64,000 nucleotides of DNA from Xestospongia bergquistia (lineage: Eukaryota; Porifera; Demospongiae; Haplosclerida; Petrosiidae). How positions within the stretch are numbered: position 1 is the stretch's first letter; each line of letters starts with the position of its first letter. The stretch lies in the NCBI GenBank assembly GCA_963965975.1, contig OZ014415.1:3663001-3727000 (forward strand), given 5' to 3'. The translations under genes were made by a program, and so were the position numbers. Below are positions 1 through 10,118 of this stretch, in pieces. The notes under the pieces are model-generated. The model made no database searches, had not been told where the DNA came from, and saw only the letters and a program-made list of their open reading frames with translations.

Positions 1-996
1 GATCTGTCTAATGTGATCACCAACAATATTGATGATGTCATTTTGAATTGTTAGTGATGTGTACGTGGCATTTCTTGAGGTGGTAGCAAAGTGGTCTTGG
101 AGTATTGTGTCTCCAGCTGAAATTCGAAATTTGATCAAGGCCCAGAAATTTCCATGATTTTTTGAGGTCGTCTCTTCAACATCTGAGTAGCTCTCAAAAC
201 TTCCACGAAGGGCAATGTTTTGTCGACCACAAAAGATTATTGTTTCAACAATAGACCGGAGTTTTTGTCTGTTTCGTTCTACCAACTTTCGTGTGGCATC
301 AGAGATTTGGACTGAAATTGATTGTGTCTGACCACTCATAGATTTCACAAAATTATCCATCACAATTATGGCATCCCTATGGTATTTCTTGTCACTGTGC
401 TTGTTGAATGTTTCGATCGCATGTTTAAAATCTGTCATTGGACTTTTGACAAGTATTCCAGGATCAGCACGCGAGCTAGTATTCTTGGCGAACATAACAC
501 ATGGGAGACAGTAACCACCATTCTTTTTCTCACTGTATTTCAGCCATGGATATTTCTGGAGCCAAGTGTATTGAAATGAACGGTGTTTTGCTCCTTTAGG
601 AAAGGTGTAATTTTGGTCGAAAGAAGGATTGGTATGAATGAACTGATATTTATCTGCTTCTGAAACATCACGTCTTAGAGAGAAATCACAAATATCAACA
701 AGTGCAAGAACTCGAGCCTGCTTTCTTGGTGGTTCAGCTTCAGGAACTCGAGCTTGTTTATATTGTTGTTCTTCCGACTCTTGAACTTCACTATGAAAAT
801 TTAAATATTGATTCTTGTATTAATTATTTCTGTTTGACTAATTATTCATTATTGTTGTACAATGCTATGCTGTTATTAAGTTGTAGAAACACATTGCTCT
901 TTAGTTAATTTACCTTGTTGATGAAGCAGTTTGAGTACTAGTTGATGGAATGTCCTGTGGTCGGGTACTAAAGTAATCTAGTAAATCTCTTGACAT
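1..996 (-). CDS. TTF-type zinc finger / DUF4371 hAT-transposase-like protein, 5' part (C-terminus beyond the window)
   Basis: Two exons on the minus strand: 914-996 (ATG at 994-996, first residues MSRDLLDYFSTRPQD) and 790 down to 1. The 123-nt intron has GT donor 912-913 and AG acceptor 791-792, phase 2. The second exon is open for all 263 codons to the window edge, so 291 residues are visible. It starts with a low-complexity linker in which QARV occurs twice, then a TTF-type zinc finger (TWLQKYPWLKYSEKKNGGYC, then LPC, later TDFKHAIETFNKHSDKKYHR) and the start of DUF4371 (ETIIFCGRQNIALRGSFE, NFWALIKFRISAGD, YTSLTIQNDIINIVGDHI). These are the hallmarks of hAT-derived ZMYM/THAP12-like proteins found in many copies in invertebrates. 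It may be an active hAT element or a domesticated gene. The catalytic C-terminal half and hAT dimerisation domain would lie left of the window. The frame shows no damage here. Confidence 0.85.
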
Positions 997-2820
997 AGTA
1001 TACTGTTACACCTGTACTTAGTTTCTATGCTGCTGGATAGCTGAGTGGACAGCTGCTAAATTAAAATTCTATATGATATATAGTTACAAAATAAGAAAAA
1101 AGTATTGCATCATAGGAACAAGCTGATCCATTGAGTCTTATTCAGTGGTTTGTAGGTGCTAATGGTGAGTTATGTTTGTGGTTTGTGCATGTAGCTGTAG
1201 CTAAGAAGCCTAACAGTGCATCAGCTCCACCTATTGATCAATTAAGTGTGGGTGTATTTTGGCCAAAGGGGGGGCTCAAGCCCCAAATGCCACCCCCCTG
1301 GCTACGGGCCTGGGACTAGTGGAAAAACTAGCTGACATTTGCAAGACCATTTCTAATGAAGATGATGCAGTCAAAGCGGAGAGAGTATAGTTACCATTTA
1401 CTTTGGCATGACAATTGATGATAGAATAGTTTAGCTTCTATCCATCACAATTTGATCATGAGAACTCAGTATGCTAGTTTTCATTATGACCTTTACGAGC
1501 GCGAAGTGGCAGACATTCAACAAACTTCACCCTTGATTTCTTGTAGGAATACGTTTTTGCAACGTCCTTGAACATTACTATGTCAGCAAACAGCCATGTT
1601 GCAAACTTGAAGAATCAAAAACTGAAGTTATCGAACTGGCCACGCGTAAACGATGAAGTTTCGCCTCTTATCGTCTACTTCTAACTTTAGTGCCACTAAA
1701 CTCTATACTTAGTACACGCTCACATATGTAAGTTTATGCAAAAACATCACTGTTTAGTTGCCTCCTACTAATAACAATAAGATACTACTGAAACTATTAT
1801 TAATCTCTGAGCTTCAATACGACTGAAATATAGTCATAAAGGTTTGTGTGTTACTGGCATGCAAATACTAGAGGCCTTATATTAACGCTATTGTTCTATT
1901 CTCTAGTCAAATATTAATGACTACGACTAGCAAACGAAAAGTAGTTCTATTACTAGTAGCATTGCTAAAGATTTGTGTTTCAAACTCCTAAATCTATAAT
2001 GAAATATAAAAATTGTTAAATTAAACTTACAGTTGTGTAGTCAAGAGGAAGAATGACGTCATAATGACATTTTTGTCAAACAGCTTTAGGGAAAACAGCA
2101 TGATCGTTACATGAATAAAATCTAAAGCAACTGAAAGGCAACCATTGCTTAAAAATTATAGTATAGCACATTAAAAGTAACCAAACTAAGTTGTAACATC
2201 TTTAATAGACGAACTATATAAAATAATTAAAAATGTTTTCTAAAGTAGTACATAAATTTATGGGATGTGTAATATCAATTCAATACAAAGAAGACAATAG
2301 GGATGACAAATGCATCATCCCTACATAATATCACAGGCACAGAATGCAACAATATATCTGTAATATTATTTAAGTGATCTATTTCATTTTTTAGAAAATA
2401 TCTTTATTCATTTTAATTCTTTGCATAATTTTTAAAAATGTAATTGTTTGATAGTCATTAACAAATGGCATGTTGGAAAGCAATGAGATTCCATGTTTAA
2501 CAAGCTCACAAAAAAGTTCTTATAACAGTTAATTTTTGAATAAGTAATTTTTATAAAGAATAATAATCAAAACATAAATTCAAAATAAATCATAACTTCA
2601 AAATGGATATTAGCCTACTACCTTAAATATTCTTAATAAGAAAATGAAAAGATGCATAACTAGTAATGCAAGTATAACAATAAAGTAATAACTAAACATA
2701 TAAATATAATTATTATGACACACACTGTAAGTGTAAGGGAAACATATATAATGAATCAAAGAAACAAGATTTATTAAAAACTAATACCACAACAATATAG
2801 TGTTAACACACTATGTACAT
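997..2820. other. Intergenic stretch with a dispersed-repeat tail
   Basis: No convincing gene. Around 1255-1316 there is a GC-rich island (GGGGGGGCTCAAGCCCC, then CCACCCCCCTGGCTACGGGC) that stands out from the AT-rich surroundings and looks like the end of a dispersed invertebrate repeat. The 62-codon frame over it is best seen as a by-product. From 1,900 to 2,800 the sequence is A/T-rich without recognisable coding potential. Confidence 0.45.
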
Positions 2821-3436
2821 GAATTGTTTAGTGTTGTTTTAGTTAACTATAGCTATAACTATAACTATTTTAGTAAGCACTTTTGTGATTTAGTTAACTA
2901 ACTATAACTGTAACTAAATTTATTTCAGGTAAGCACACTATAACTAAACTATAACTAAAATTTTTGACAATTTTAGTGAACATAGAGGTTTTATAGCCAC
3001 ACCTATACCCATGCTTCATTTCATTTACCACACCTATATTCACTTCACTAACCACACCTATATTCATTTCACTTACCACACCTATATTCACTTCACTTAC
3101 CACACCTATAGGTGTGCTAACTGCTACAGGAAGAGATTAGTGATACATAATAGGTGTGGTAAGTGATAATGAGTTCACAAGTTTACATAGTTATCAATTA
3201 GTAACACAGTAACTATAGAAGGAAACGTTCTGCACATTACCGAGAACATTGCCAGTTGAGACAGTAGAAGAAAACTTTAACTAAAACTAAAATAGACCTA
3301 ACTTTAACTATAACTAATTTGTGTTTAATTTTAGTAACTTTACTAAAACTAAAACTAAAACTCCTACCAGTAGGTTAACTTTACTATAACTATAACTAAT
3401 ATGAAAATATGTAACTAAAACAACACTAGAATTGTT
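2821..3436. mobile_element. hAT-type MITE, 600 bp, with 8-bp target-site duplication
   Basis: The element occupies 2829-3428. It is flanked by the direct repeat GAATTGTT at 2821-2828 and 3429-3436, and its ends are inverted copies starting TAGTGTTGTTTTAGTTA. An 8-bp duplication and a TAGTG terminus are hAT hallmarks. The body has no coding frame. It is made of degenerate subterminal repeats of the ACTATAACTAAA type, in opposite orientations in the two halves, around a central minisatellite. It is non-autonomous and would need a hAT transposase in trans. A hAT-like gene lies 1.8 kb to the left, but nothing here shows the two are partners. Confidence 0.8.
2998..3116. repeat. 24-bp minisatellite inside the MITE
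   Basis: About four tandem copies of a 24-bp unit beginning CACACCTATATTCA and ending near TTCACTTAC. The last copy runs into a short palindrome, CACACCTATAGGTGTG. An inverted single copy (GGTGTGGTAAGTGA) lies at about 3153-3166, so the centre could fold into a hairpin. The minus-strand 69-codon frame across it is only repeat translation. Confidence 0.8.
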
Positions 3437-3536
3437 AGAAGAAAAGAACTCATTACAAAATATCCATAAACATCACACAATATGCTTATTGAGCTTATAC
3501 AATGTGACTTACTAAATGTTCAGTTTTTCAGTTCCT

Positions 3537-4745
3537 TTAGATCTGCTTCATAGTTGGATGATCATGATGACCGTGTTTCAGACATCTCTTAATAAGAGCG
3601 GGCATAGGAGGCCATGACACATGACTAGTTTGTTGCTCTCTCTCTGGAACTGTCATAGCAAGTTTATGATGAAGCATCATCTCCATTAGAAGTATACAGA
3701 GTAACTATGACATCCATTGCTGGAGTTTGACTCTTAGGATCACCAGACTTTGACTCAGGAGAAGCATAGGCTGTGTCCTGGCATAAATGTTATTGCTCAT
3801 TGTTGAAGGTTAGCTGCTCCATAATCAGCTACTTTAGCTTTAAAGCTGTCACCTACTGATGGTTCTAATAGGATATTAGAGCTGCTAATGTCTCGATGGA
3901 TAATAGGGTCTGGTTTCTATAAATAGAGGTAATTAAGAGCCAAAGGTATATCACAACTGATACCAAGTATTTGTGATTGTGTCAAGACCTTCTTCTGGAG
4001 CTCACTGTAAAGACTTGTAGTCATGATCTCTTTAAGAATGATGTGTGTACCCACTGTGGTAGCTCCAATAAATTGGACAAGATTAGGATGATGTACTTTA
4101 GAGGCAATACCCATTTCTCTATAGAAAACATCTTGGTTATAGTCTGATATGATAATACGATGAAGAGACTTGGCAGGTACTCTTTAACCTCAGAAGATAA
4201 CCACTTTAACTTCACCATATGCTCTACCTCTAAGAACTTCTTGTGTCATGGTCACCTACTCTTTAGTCACAACCCAATTATGTTGGTTCTATTGAGAACA
4301 AAGGTGTTCTAACAGTTCTGAATACAAACAGTTTCTTGACACAATTGTACTTGTTGGTCTTGAGTATGAACTATTAGTTGAGACTGTTGTAGTTGTTGTT
4401 GAATATCTTGTCAAGCTTGCTCTGTATCTTGAATTCGTAGAAGATTTATTACTTTTTAGATATTGATCTCTAGCTTGTCTTGTCTCTTGTACCTCATCTT
4501 GACACTCTTGTAACTTTTGTTCTAATTCTTGTATCCATTGTTCTTGTTACCCTATCTGTCATCCATAATGATCTTTTGTCTGTTGTAACTCATCTGCAAG
4601 AGACTGAGCAATAGATTTAAAACATTTGTCAAGAAGTTTTATGTTTGGTTTCTCTCCTTGCTCTATCCTCCCTTGTCTGAGTCGTTTAAGTAATCCTTGT
4701 TGACAGTCATCATTTGATGTAAGTGCGTTAAAATCTAGTACAAAC
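3537..4745 (-). pseudogene. Decayed coiled-coil plus tyrosine-kinase-like (TKL) protein kinase
   Basis: Read right to left, a Gln/Glu-rich helical stretch (LLKRLRQGRIEQGEKPNIKL, QEQWIQELEQKLQECQDEVQ) leads into a kinase domain. Visible marks are RGRAYGEVKVVIF (glycine-rich loop), AKSLH (ATP-lysine), HPNLVQFIGAT, KEIMTTSLYSEL, the catalytic loop HRDISSSNILL, and ADYGAANL in place of DFG. The C-lobe is in another frame, ending MPALIKRCLKHGHHDHPTMK and a stop at 3537-3539. Stops interrupt the frame in the coiled coil, between the glycine loop and the lysine, and before the HRD loop, and there is a frame change in the C-lobe, so this is a host pseudogene. The HPNLVQFIGAT style is common in sponge TKL/RTK-like kinases. 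No intron is needed to explain the order, so a processed origin is possible but unproven. Confidence 0.75.
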
Positions 4746-4781
4746 CCTATAGACCACTGCTCATCATTTAGGACTATATGT

Positions 4782-5232
4782 TAGGGTTATCATTAAAAAA
4801 TTAAAGTTTCTTTATATGTTCTGTTTACTCCTTACAGTTGTAGTCCACCTATGACTAGTTACAGATCTAGTAAAATTTCTGCAGTTCTTCGTTTGGTTGT
4901 GACAAAAATTAATAATAATAATTTAATCAATTTACTCATAATTGGAATTTACGGTATACCTCGAGGGCAACTATTCAACTCGATTCTAATCTACTTTACC
5001 GGCAGTTCTCGTGAAAAAAACTTCATACCCTTCTTACTTAATCACAGGAGAGTTATTGGTAAGCGATAATAACTATATTGGCGCATTTTTATGATGCTCG
5101 ATATTTCATTTTAGAATTTTATTCCTACAAAACTTCAATCAATTGGGGGCATTTTGCGCTCATAAGGAAGTACTATTAGTCACCTTACTACTACGAAGTA
5201 ATCGTCTAGTATCTTGGTGATTTGTCATCTGA
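4782..5232 (+). repeat. Left terminal inverted repeat
   Basis: 451 bp, matching the reverse complement of 9676-10118 nearly throughout, from TAGGGTTATCA at the outer end to TTTGTCATCTGA at the inner end. It differs by a short A-rich insertion near 4793-4803 and scattered substitutions. A 72-codon frame at 4851-5069 lies wholly inside the repeat and is not supported as a gene. Confidence 0.9.
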
Positions 5233-5456
5233 ATTTGGTAATATTATTTTGATGCCCCACCCACATATTATTATTAACACTTTACAGTACACAGAATAAA
5301 CAGTAACATAATATGGGTAGTAGTTAATATGAAAGTACTATCTCTATATGCCCCTGTATACAGTTTTTGGGATGTGCCTGACATAATTACACAGTCACTA
5401 TACTGAATTCAGTTTTACGAGTCAATGGCAGGATATTAGAATTTATGTAATTATTT

Positions 5457-6422
5457 ATGAGTAGGTATACTATCATTATGATGCCTATTGCTTTGTCGGT
5501 GTTGAGGGAAAGGAAATTGTCAGGAGAAACTAGAGGACTAGACTACTATGATCCAATGGATTTGCTAACCTTAGCACATGGTTGCAGCATTAAGTTAATC
5601 AGAAATATGGGGAAACGAACACCGATTGAAAATATTGACAGTCAGCATGGATACCCTACAATAGCCAGCTTCAACATTAATTACAAGAATCGACAGAATA
5701 TATCGGAAACTCCATCTCATGTTTTAGTAGCTGATAATGAAGGACCAGTAGATATATATGACATCAAAAAAAAGACTTTGTTGCGTAGCTATCTTGAACA
5801 CGGGTCAAGAGTTACTGGACTTACCTGGTATGAAAAACAGTCATTTATCTCCTGTTCTGCTGATGGAACTGTTCGTTTATATGATCTTGCAAACTGCCAT
5901 AGTCATCTTTGTCTTAATCTTTCTGCCGGTACATGTAGGGTCCACATCAGCCCATTTTCTCCCCAATTAATTGCATTTGGGACAACAAAAGACAAGTTCT
6001 ATATCTATGACATACGAAATACAAGTAGTCCATTCATTGAAGCTAAGGCACATTTGAAGACAGTTAGTAATACTCTATTTTTGTCCGAGTTTGAGATGCT
6101 CACAATAGGCACTGATAACACAGCAAAACTATGGGATTTGAACCGAACTGTTTGTACAACTACTTTTGAAGATAATACACATGAATCATGTTTTGGTGGT
6201 GTTGACAGCTTCAGTGATTTCGTTGCTCTGGGTGGTGAAGATAATTTCATTCGTATATATACAAAATATGCTTCAAAAAGTATTATCACCAAAGCGCTTC
6301 ATCCATCATCAACATATGTTTGTGGTTGTGTTCTTGTACCTAAAGATGAATCAATACAGTTAATTGCAGCAGGAAATCAAGGTCACCTTGTATATTTCCA
6401 ACTAGACATTGTGGAACATTAG
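5457..6422 (+). CDS. COP1-like WD40 (seven-bladed beta-propeller) protein carried by a transposon
   Basis: A single uninterrupted frame of 321 codons. An in-frame TAA lies just upstream of the ATG. Seven WD-type blades can be traced at about residues 27-50, 68-110, 113-145, 157-190, 198-235, 240-272 and 285-318. Order and wording follow the propeller of the E3 ligase COP1 (RFWD2) rather than generic WD40 proteins: ISCSADGTVRLYDL, then ISPFSPQLIAFGTTKDKFYI, YDIRNT, then EMLTIGTDNTAKLWDLNRT, VALGGEDNFIRIYTKYASKS, and a last blade ending LIAAGNQGHLVYFQL. COP1's RING finger and coiled coil are absent, so on its own it should bind substrates but not act as a ligase. In COP1 this propeller binds Val-Pro-containing degron peptides. 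A decoy or adaptor role for the element is inference. It converges on the transposase gene and is intact while that gene is broken. Alternative: a host SPA/COP1-related retrocopy that landed in the element. Confidence 0.85.
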   Translation: MSRYTIIMMPIALSVLRERKLSGETRGLDYYDPMDLLTLAHGCSIKLIRNMGKRTPIENIDSQHGYPTIASFNINYKNRQNISETPSHVLVADNEGPVDIYDIKKKTLLRSYLEHGSRVTGLTWYEKQSFISCSADGTVRLYDLANCHSHLCLNLSAGTCRVHISPFSPQLIAFGTTKDKFYIYDIRNTSSPFIEAKAHLKTVSNTLFLSEFEMLTIGTDNTAKLWDLNRTVCTTTFEDNTHESCFGGVDSFSDFVALGGEDNFIRIYTKYASKSIITKALHPSSTYVCGCVLVPKDESIQLIAAGNQGHLVYFQLDIVEH

Positions 6423-6479
6423 AATGTTAAATTAATGTTATATTCATTAAAATTATGTAATATTAAATTAATGATAATA

Positions 6480-6755
6480 ATTAAGTTACGCAAAAAAGAA
6501 AGAGAATTGAGAAAGGGAAGAGGAGGACAAAAATGGGAGAAAGATGTCATTTATAAATTTAACTTAGAGGATTGAGAAAGGAAGAGGACAGAAAATGAGA
6601 GATATAATATGTCATTTTTAAATTTAAGTAATTAAGTTATGTAATAAAGAAAGAGGATTGAGAAAGGAAGTGGACAGAAAAAGCAATAAAGAAAGAATTG
6701 AGAAAGGAAGAAATGGATATATGTCATTTATAAATTTAAGTAATTAAGTTAAAAT
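6480..6755. repeat. Purine-rich tandem repeat between the convergent genes
   Basis: About three degenerate units of roughly 90-130 bp. Each carries AGAGGATTGAGAAAGGAAG-like purine runs followed by TGTCATTTATAAATTTAAG and TAATTAAGTTA. It fills the space between the two gene ends and probably contains both 3' untranslated ends. No canonical AATAAA sits close to the WD40 stop. Confidence 0.7.
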
Positions 6756-9659
6756 TTTTAAGTCACCTTGCAAAAGATCTTCTATTAAGTTGAAATGAAT
6801 AATTTCACTGCTATCTTCATATTCAATATGGTGCATTTCACCATCATAGTCCGATACAAAACCACTAAACCACTGTTCCTCTTCATCATCGATGATAAAC
6901 TTATGCATGATTTTACCAATAAGTGCATACGGATCACAATCAGTAGTTGAAGAGCATTGTCCTGAAACAGGTGAGTCTCTAATTAGTCTTCAAACTTCCT
7001 CTATTAACACACTTAAAGGACGCTTACGTCCATTGCTAGTGAAGGTGATCTTAGTTTTTTGCATGAGAAGCTTCTTTCTAATTCTGACTTGCTTGCTCCT
7101 TGAGTAAATTCAAAACCTTTGACTCTCGTTTTGCTTTTAGTAAATCTTCACCTTCAATATTACTTAATGCTGTTTCATACTCAGTGAGTGAGCTGATCAA
7201 ATGAAGTTTTGACAGTCGTTCTCTTTCATCTGCTTGTTTTTTTCTTAATGTGTCAATTTTTTTTCTTTTGGAGCATTCTACTTTGTCTCCTTTCAGAAAT
7301 GAACTTTCGTGTTTTGTTGAAATCTTCTCTAATGTCTTTTCATTTTTTCATAGCTAACTCAATAATTATTTTTCTTCTTTCCTCCAGTAAATCATTAAAC
7401 CACTCCATTGTGTGATTTTTTTAAATTTCAACTAAATTACTTTTAGTGAGCTGCACTAAATTTGGTATCGCCGTGCAGAGGTAGTCGTTAAGACCCAATA
7501 TTGATTCCGATAGATCATTGCTCGGTTCTAAATTCTTCAAAACATCTGCTGTCTTGTCATCAACATTCCAATAGAGACCATTCGGTAAGAAATCCTTTGC
7601 ACACGCTTTAAGTTTTTCCTTCATAGAAGATGCTCCAGCGGCAACTTTTAAATAAAAGGAACCATCATCAGGTAAGCTTTGGAAGAGATGTTCTTGAAAA
7701 CAGTCAGAAGCAGAGCAAGTGTGCTTATGGGTTCTGTGATTAAACTTTGTATCATGATAGAGTCTACATTCTGAAGGAAAAACTTCGAAGTAGCGATTAC
7801 GTACGATTTCAGGAGATTGTTCTAATTTTTCCCAAAAAATTTTTAGCTCTAAATAGTGTTCTCGCATACTGTATACAGTCTTTTTAAGTTCTCTGGACTT
7901 CGCTAATAAGACCAAGTCAGCGTACACATGATGGTACATGAAAGCATCAAGTTTCAGCAAATCTATAACACAGCTATCAGTCAACTTACAAAATACATCT
8001 TTCTCCAATTTATTTCAATCGTTAGACTTGTTGGTAAACTCCAGGAATTTAATGGCAGCATTAGAAAGAAAGACAATTTTAGTTGCATTGTGAGAAGTCA
8101 CGAAGTACCTACTTTCAATTTGACGAGAGAGTGATATATTACGACAAGTTTGATAATAAGTTTGGTTATCATCCATTTGACTCGCACGGTAACTTAAAAA
8201 GTCCTGAAATTGAATATGGACTCCATATTCAGGACTTCCATGACTACTAAATAGTTTACAACATTCATAAACAAATGAATCAATAGCTTCCTGCCATTCT
8301 ATTTGTGCTGTAACAAATGCTTTACGAAGGTTAACTCCTAAATGCATTGCACAGAAACTACGTACAATATCCATATTTTCACTGCCTGCCACAGGAAGTG
8401 CTTTTATGTCGTCATCTTTGCGTTGTTGTATGAGATCATTAGTGTTTCTGCGTAGATGCTGAATCAGAAGTCGAGGCACAAATCATTGACCAATTCAACT
8501 TCTTATTATTAGGAATACCTAACTCTTCAGCAAAACATCTAAGCTTCTTAAGTTGACGATCTATATCTCCAATAATTGAGTCAGCTGTGCCATCTGGAAC
8601 TTCACTAATTGAAAGAACGACACCATTAAAAGGAATAGCATTTAATTTATGTTGATTTTTTGTGGTACCATCACTATTCAGATATAAATTATCAGCCTCC
8701 GATAGCAGTTCAACCTGATGAGCCATACAAACTCTCTTTAGCTCTTCCCTGCGCATGTAATTAGCACAAGTGCTACCAGGTAACTGTTTCCACGTCAATA
8801 TCAAGAATAAAAGCCTTAACAACATCTTTTATTATGTTACGTATTTTTCCTGGGGGTATTTGTGAAGCCAGTAAAGAGTAATAAAGTGTTCGTACTGCAG
8901 GTAAGTACTTCTTTCCATCAAAAGTACACAGTGATTGGTCAGTCCTTGAAATGAGTATTTCTTCAGAGTCACCATTACGTAGAAAGTCTGCGTCCAATTT
9001 CTCAAAATCCAATATTGCCAGATTATACTGTTTTTGAAGCCTTTTTATCATTTTGTCCTTTTTCTCTTCAATGGTCTTAATATCTCGTTGAAGATTATTT
9101 ATAACTTCATCCTTTTTACTCACAGTCTTTTTTAATGCTTTTAATTCTCTTCTTAATGTTCATATTTTAATACGCTTACGGTTTTCACGTCTTTTTACAT
9201 TTTGCGGTGCATATCGAGCACGTTGATCAATGAATGATGGTACAGCTTCACACATACCAGAAGTACACATATCCTGAGTCTCCTAAATTTGTGATTCGGG
9301 ACTAAATCCAGGAATAGCTGCAGTGGCATGACACAATTGAAGCTTTCCTAAATGAGTGATAATTGTATCATTACAATTTCAATACTATATGGCTTACTCA
9401 AGTTTCGAATTCGTGGCCTCCAGATCTTTTCTCGGTATAAAAGTAATGCATCCCCCTCGATTGAAACTTTCCCTTTTGTAGACGGTATAGTTGGGGAAAT
9501 GATTCTTTTTACGGTCTGAATGAATCAATCTTTTCTGCCAATGTACACACTAGGATATGTACTTTTCACTTCAGCAATCACTTTCAGTGAATCTCCATCA
9601 TGAGCATGATAGGCATTGATGAGGAATCCATAAGGGATGCCGGCTCTGCTGGCTGCCAT
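6744..9659 (-). pseudogene. Broken transposase-like gene (coiled coil, probable RNase H-type core, Tudor-like tail)
   Basis: Order along the minus strand: an N-terminal piece from the ATG at 9657-9659 (MAASRAGIPYGFLINAYHAH); a basic and coiled-coil stretch near 9060-9230 (SKKDEVINNLQRDIKTIEEK); a conserved core at 7421-9123 with NSDGTT, VVLSISEVPDGTADSIIGDI, STSDSAST, AMHLGVNLRKAF, DAFMYHHVYADLVLLAKS, AAGASSMKEKLKA and PSNDLSESILGLNDYL; a helical Glu/Lys-rich piece; and a C-terminal piece near 6750-6930 (EEQWFSGFVSDYDGEMHHIE, EDLLQGDL) of Tudor/chromo-like pattern. The Asp in SDGT and in TSDSA could be catalytic, by analogy with DDE/D enzymes; this is inference. Frame changes near 8780 and 8450, stops near 9525 and 8012, and heavier damage below 7400 break it. 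I recall similar unnamed proteins as multicopy families in cnidarians and sponges. The final part may be a separate second gene. Confidence 0.7.
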
Positions 9660-9675
9660 TTTTTCAAAATTCTGC

Positions 9676-10118
9676 TCAGATGACAAATCACCAAGATACT
9701 AGACGTTTACTTCGTAGTAGTAAGGTGACTAATAGTACTTCCTTATGAGCGCAAAATACCCCCAATTAATTGAAGTTTTGTAGGAATAAAATTCTAAAAT
9801 GAAATATCGAGCATCATAAAAATGCGCCAAGATAGTTATTATCGCTTACCAATAACTCTCCTGTGATTAAGTAAGAAGGGTATGAAGTTATTTTTCACGA
9901 GAACTGCCGGTAAAGTAGATTAGAATCGAGTTGAATAGTTGCCCTCGAGGTATACCGTAAATTCCAATTATGATTAAATTGATTAAATTATTATTATTAA
10001 TTTTTGTCACAACCAAACGAAGAACTGCAGAAATTTTACTGGATCTATAACTAGTCATAGGTGGACTACAACTGTAAGGAGTGAACAGAACATATAAAGA
10101 AAGTTAGTGATAACCCTA
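9676..10118 (-). repeat. Right terminal inverted repeat
   Basis: 443 bp, the partner of 4782-5232. The inner end TCAGATGACAAAT lies just outside the transposase ATG, so the repeat probably also holds that gene's promoter. The left repeat should likewise serve the WD40 gene, which would give both genes near-identical upstream sequence. Confidence 0.9.

Larger units (their letters stand above)
4782..10118. mobile_element. 5.3-kb DNA transposon with ~450-bp TIRs carrying a COP1-like WD40 gene and a transposase-like gene
   Basis: Long inverted repeats (4782-5232 and 9676-10118) enclose two convergent genes: a WD40 protein on the plus strand and a broken transposase-like gene on the minus strand whose ATG lies only 17 bp inside the right repeat. 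Both outer ends read TAGGGTTATCA inward. No clear target-site duplication flanks them (ATATGT on the left, CTTTGG on the right). No DNA polymerase B, capsid, protease or integrase was seen, so this is a plain cut-and-paste-type element and not a Polinton. I cannot place the superfamily. The TIR copies differ by scattered substitutions and small indels, and the transposase is damaged, so this copy is probably immobile. Confidence 0.8.

Noticed and set aside
1131-1319. 62-codon plus-strand frame over the GC-rich island
   Set aside because: The C-terminal half is dispersed-repeat sequence and no domain is visible.
4715-4781. Resemblance of DEQWSIGFVLDF upstream of the kinase pseudogene to the transposase tail (EEQWFSGFVSDYD)
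   Set aside because: Only about a dozen residues and no matching DNA around it; chance cannot be excluded.
6005-6292. Minus-strand frame opposite the WD40 gene
   Set aside because: Shadow of a well-supported coding region.
4782-10118. Polinton-type interpretation of the long-TIR element
   Set aside because: Too short, and no polymerase, integrase, protease or capsid genes were seen.
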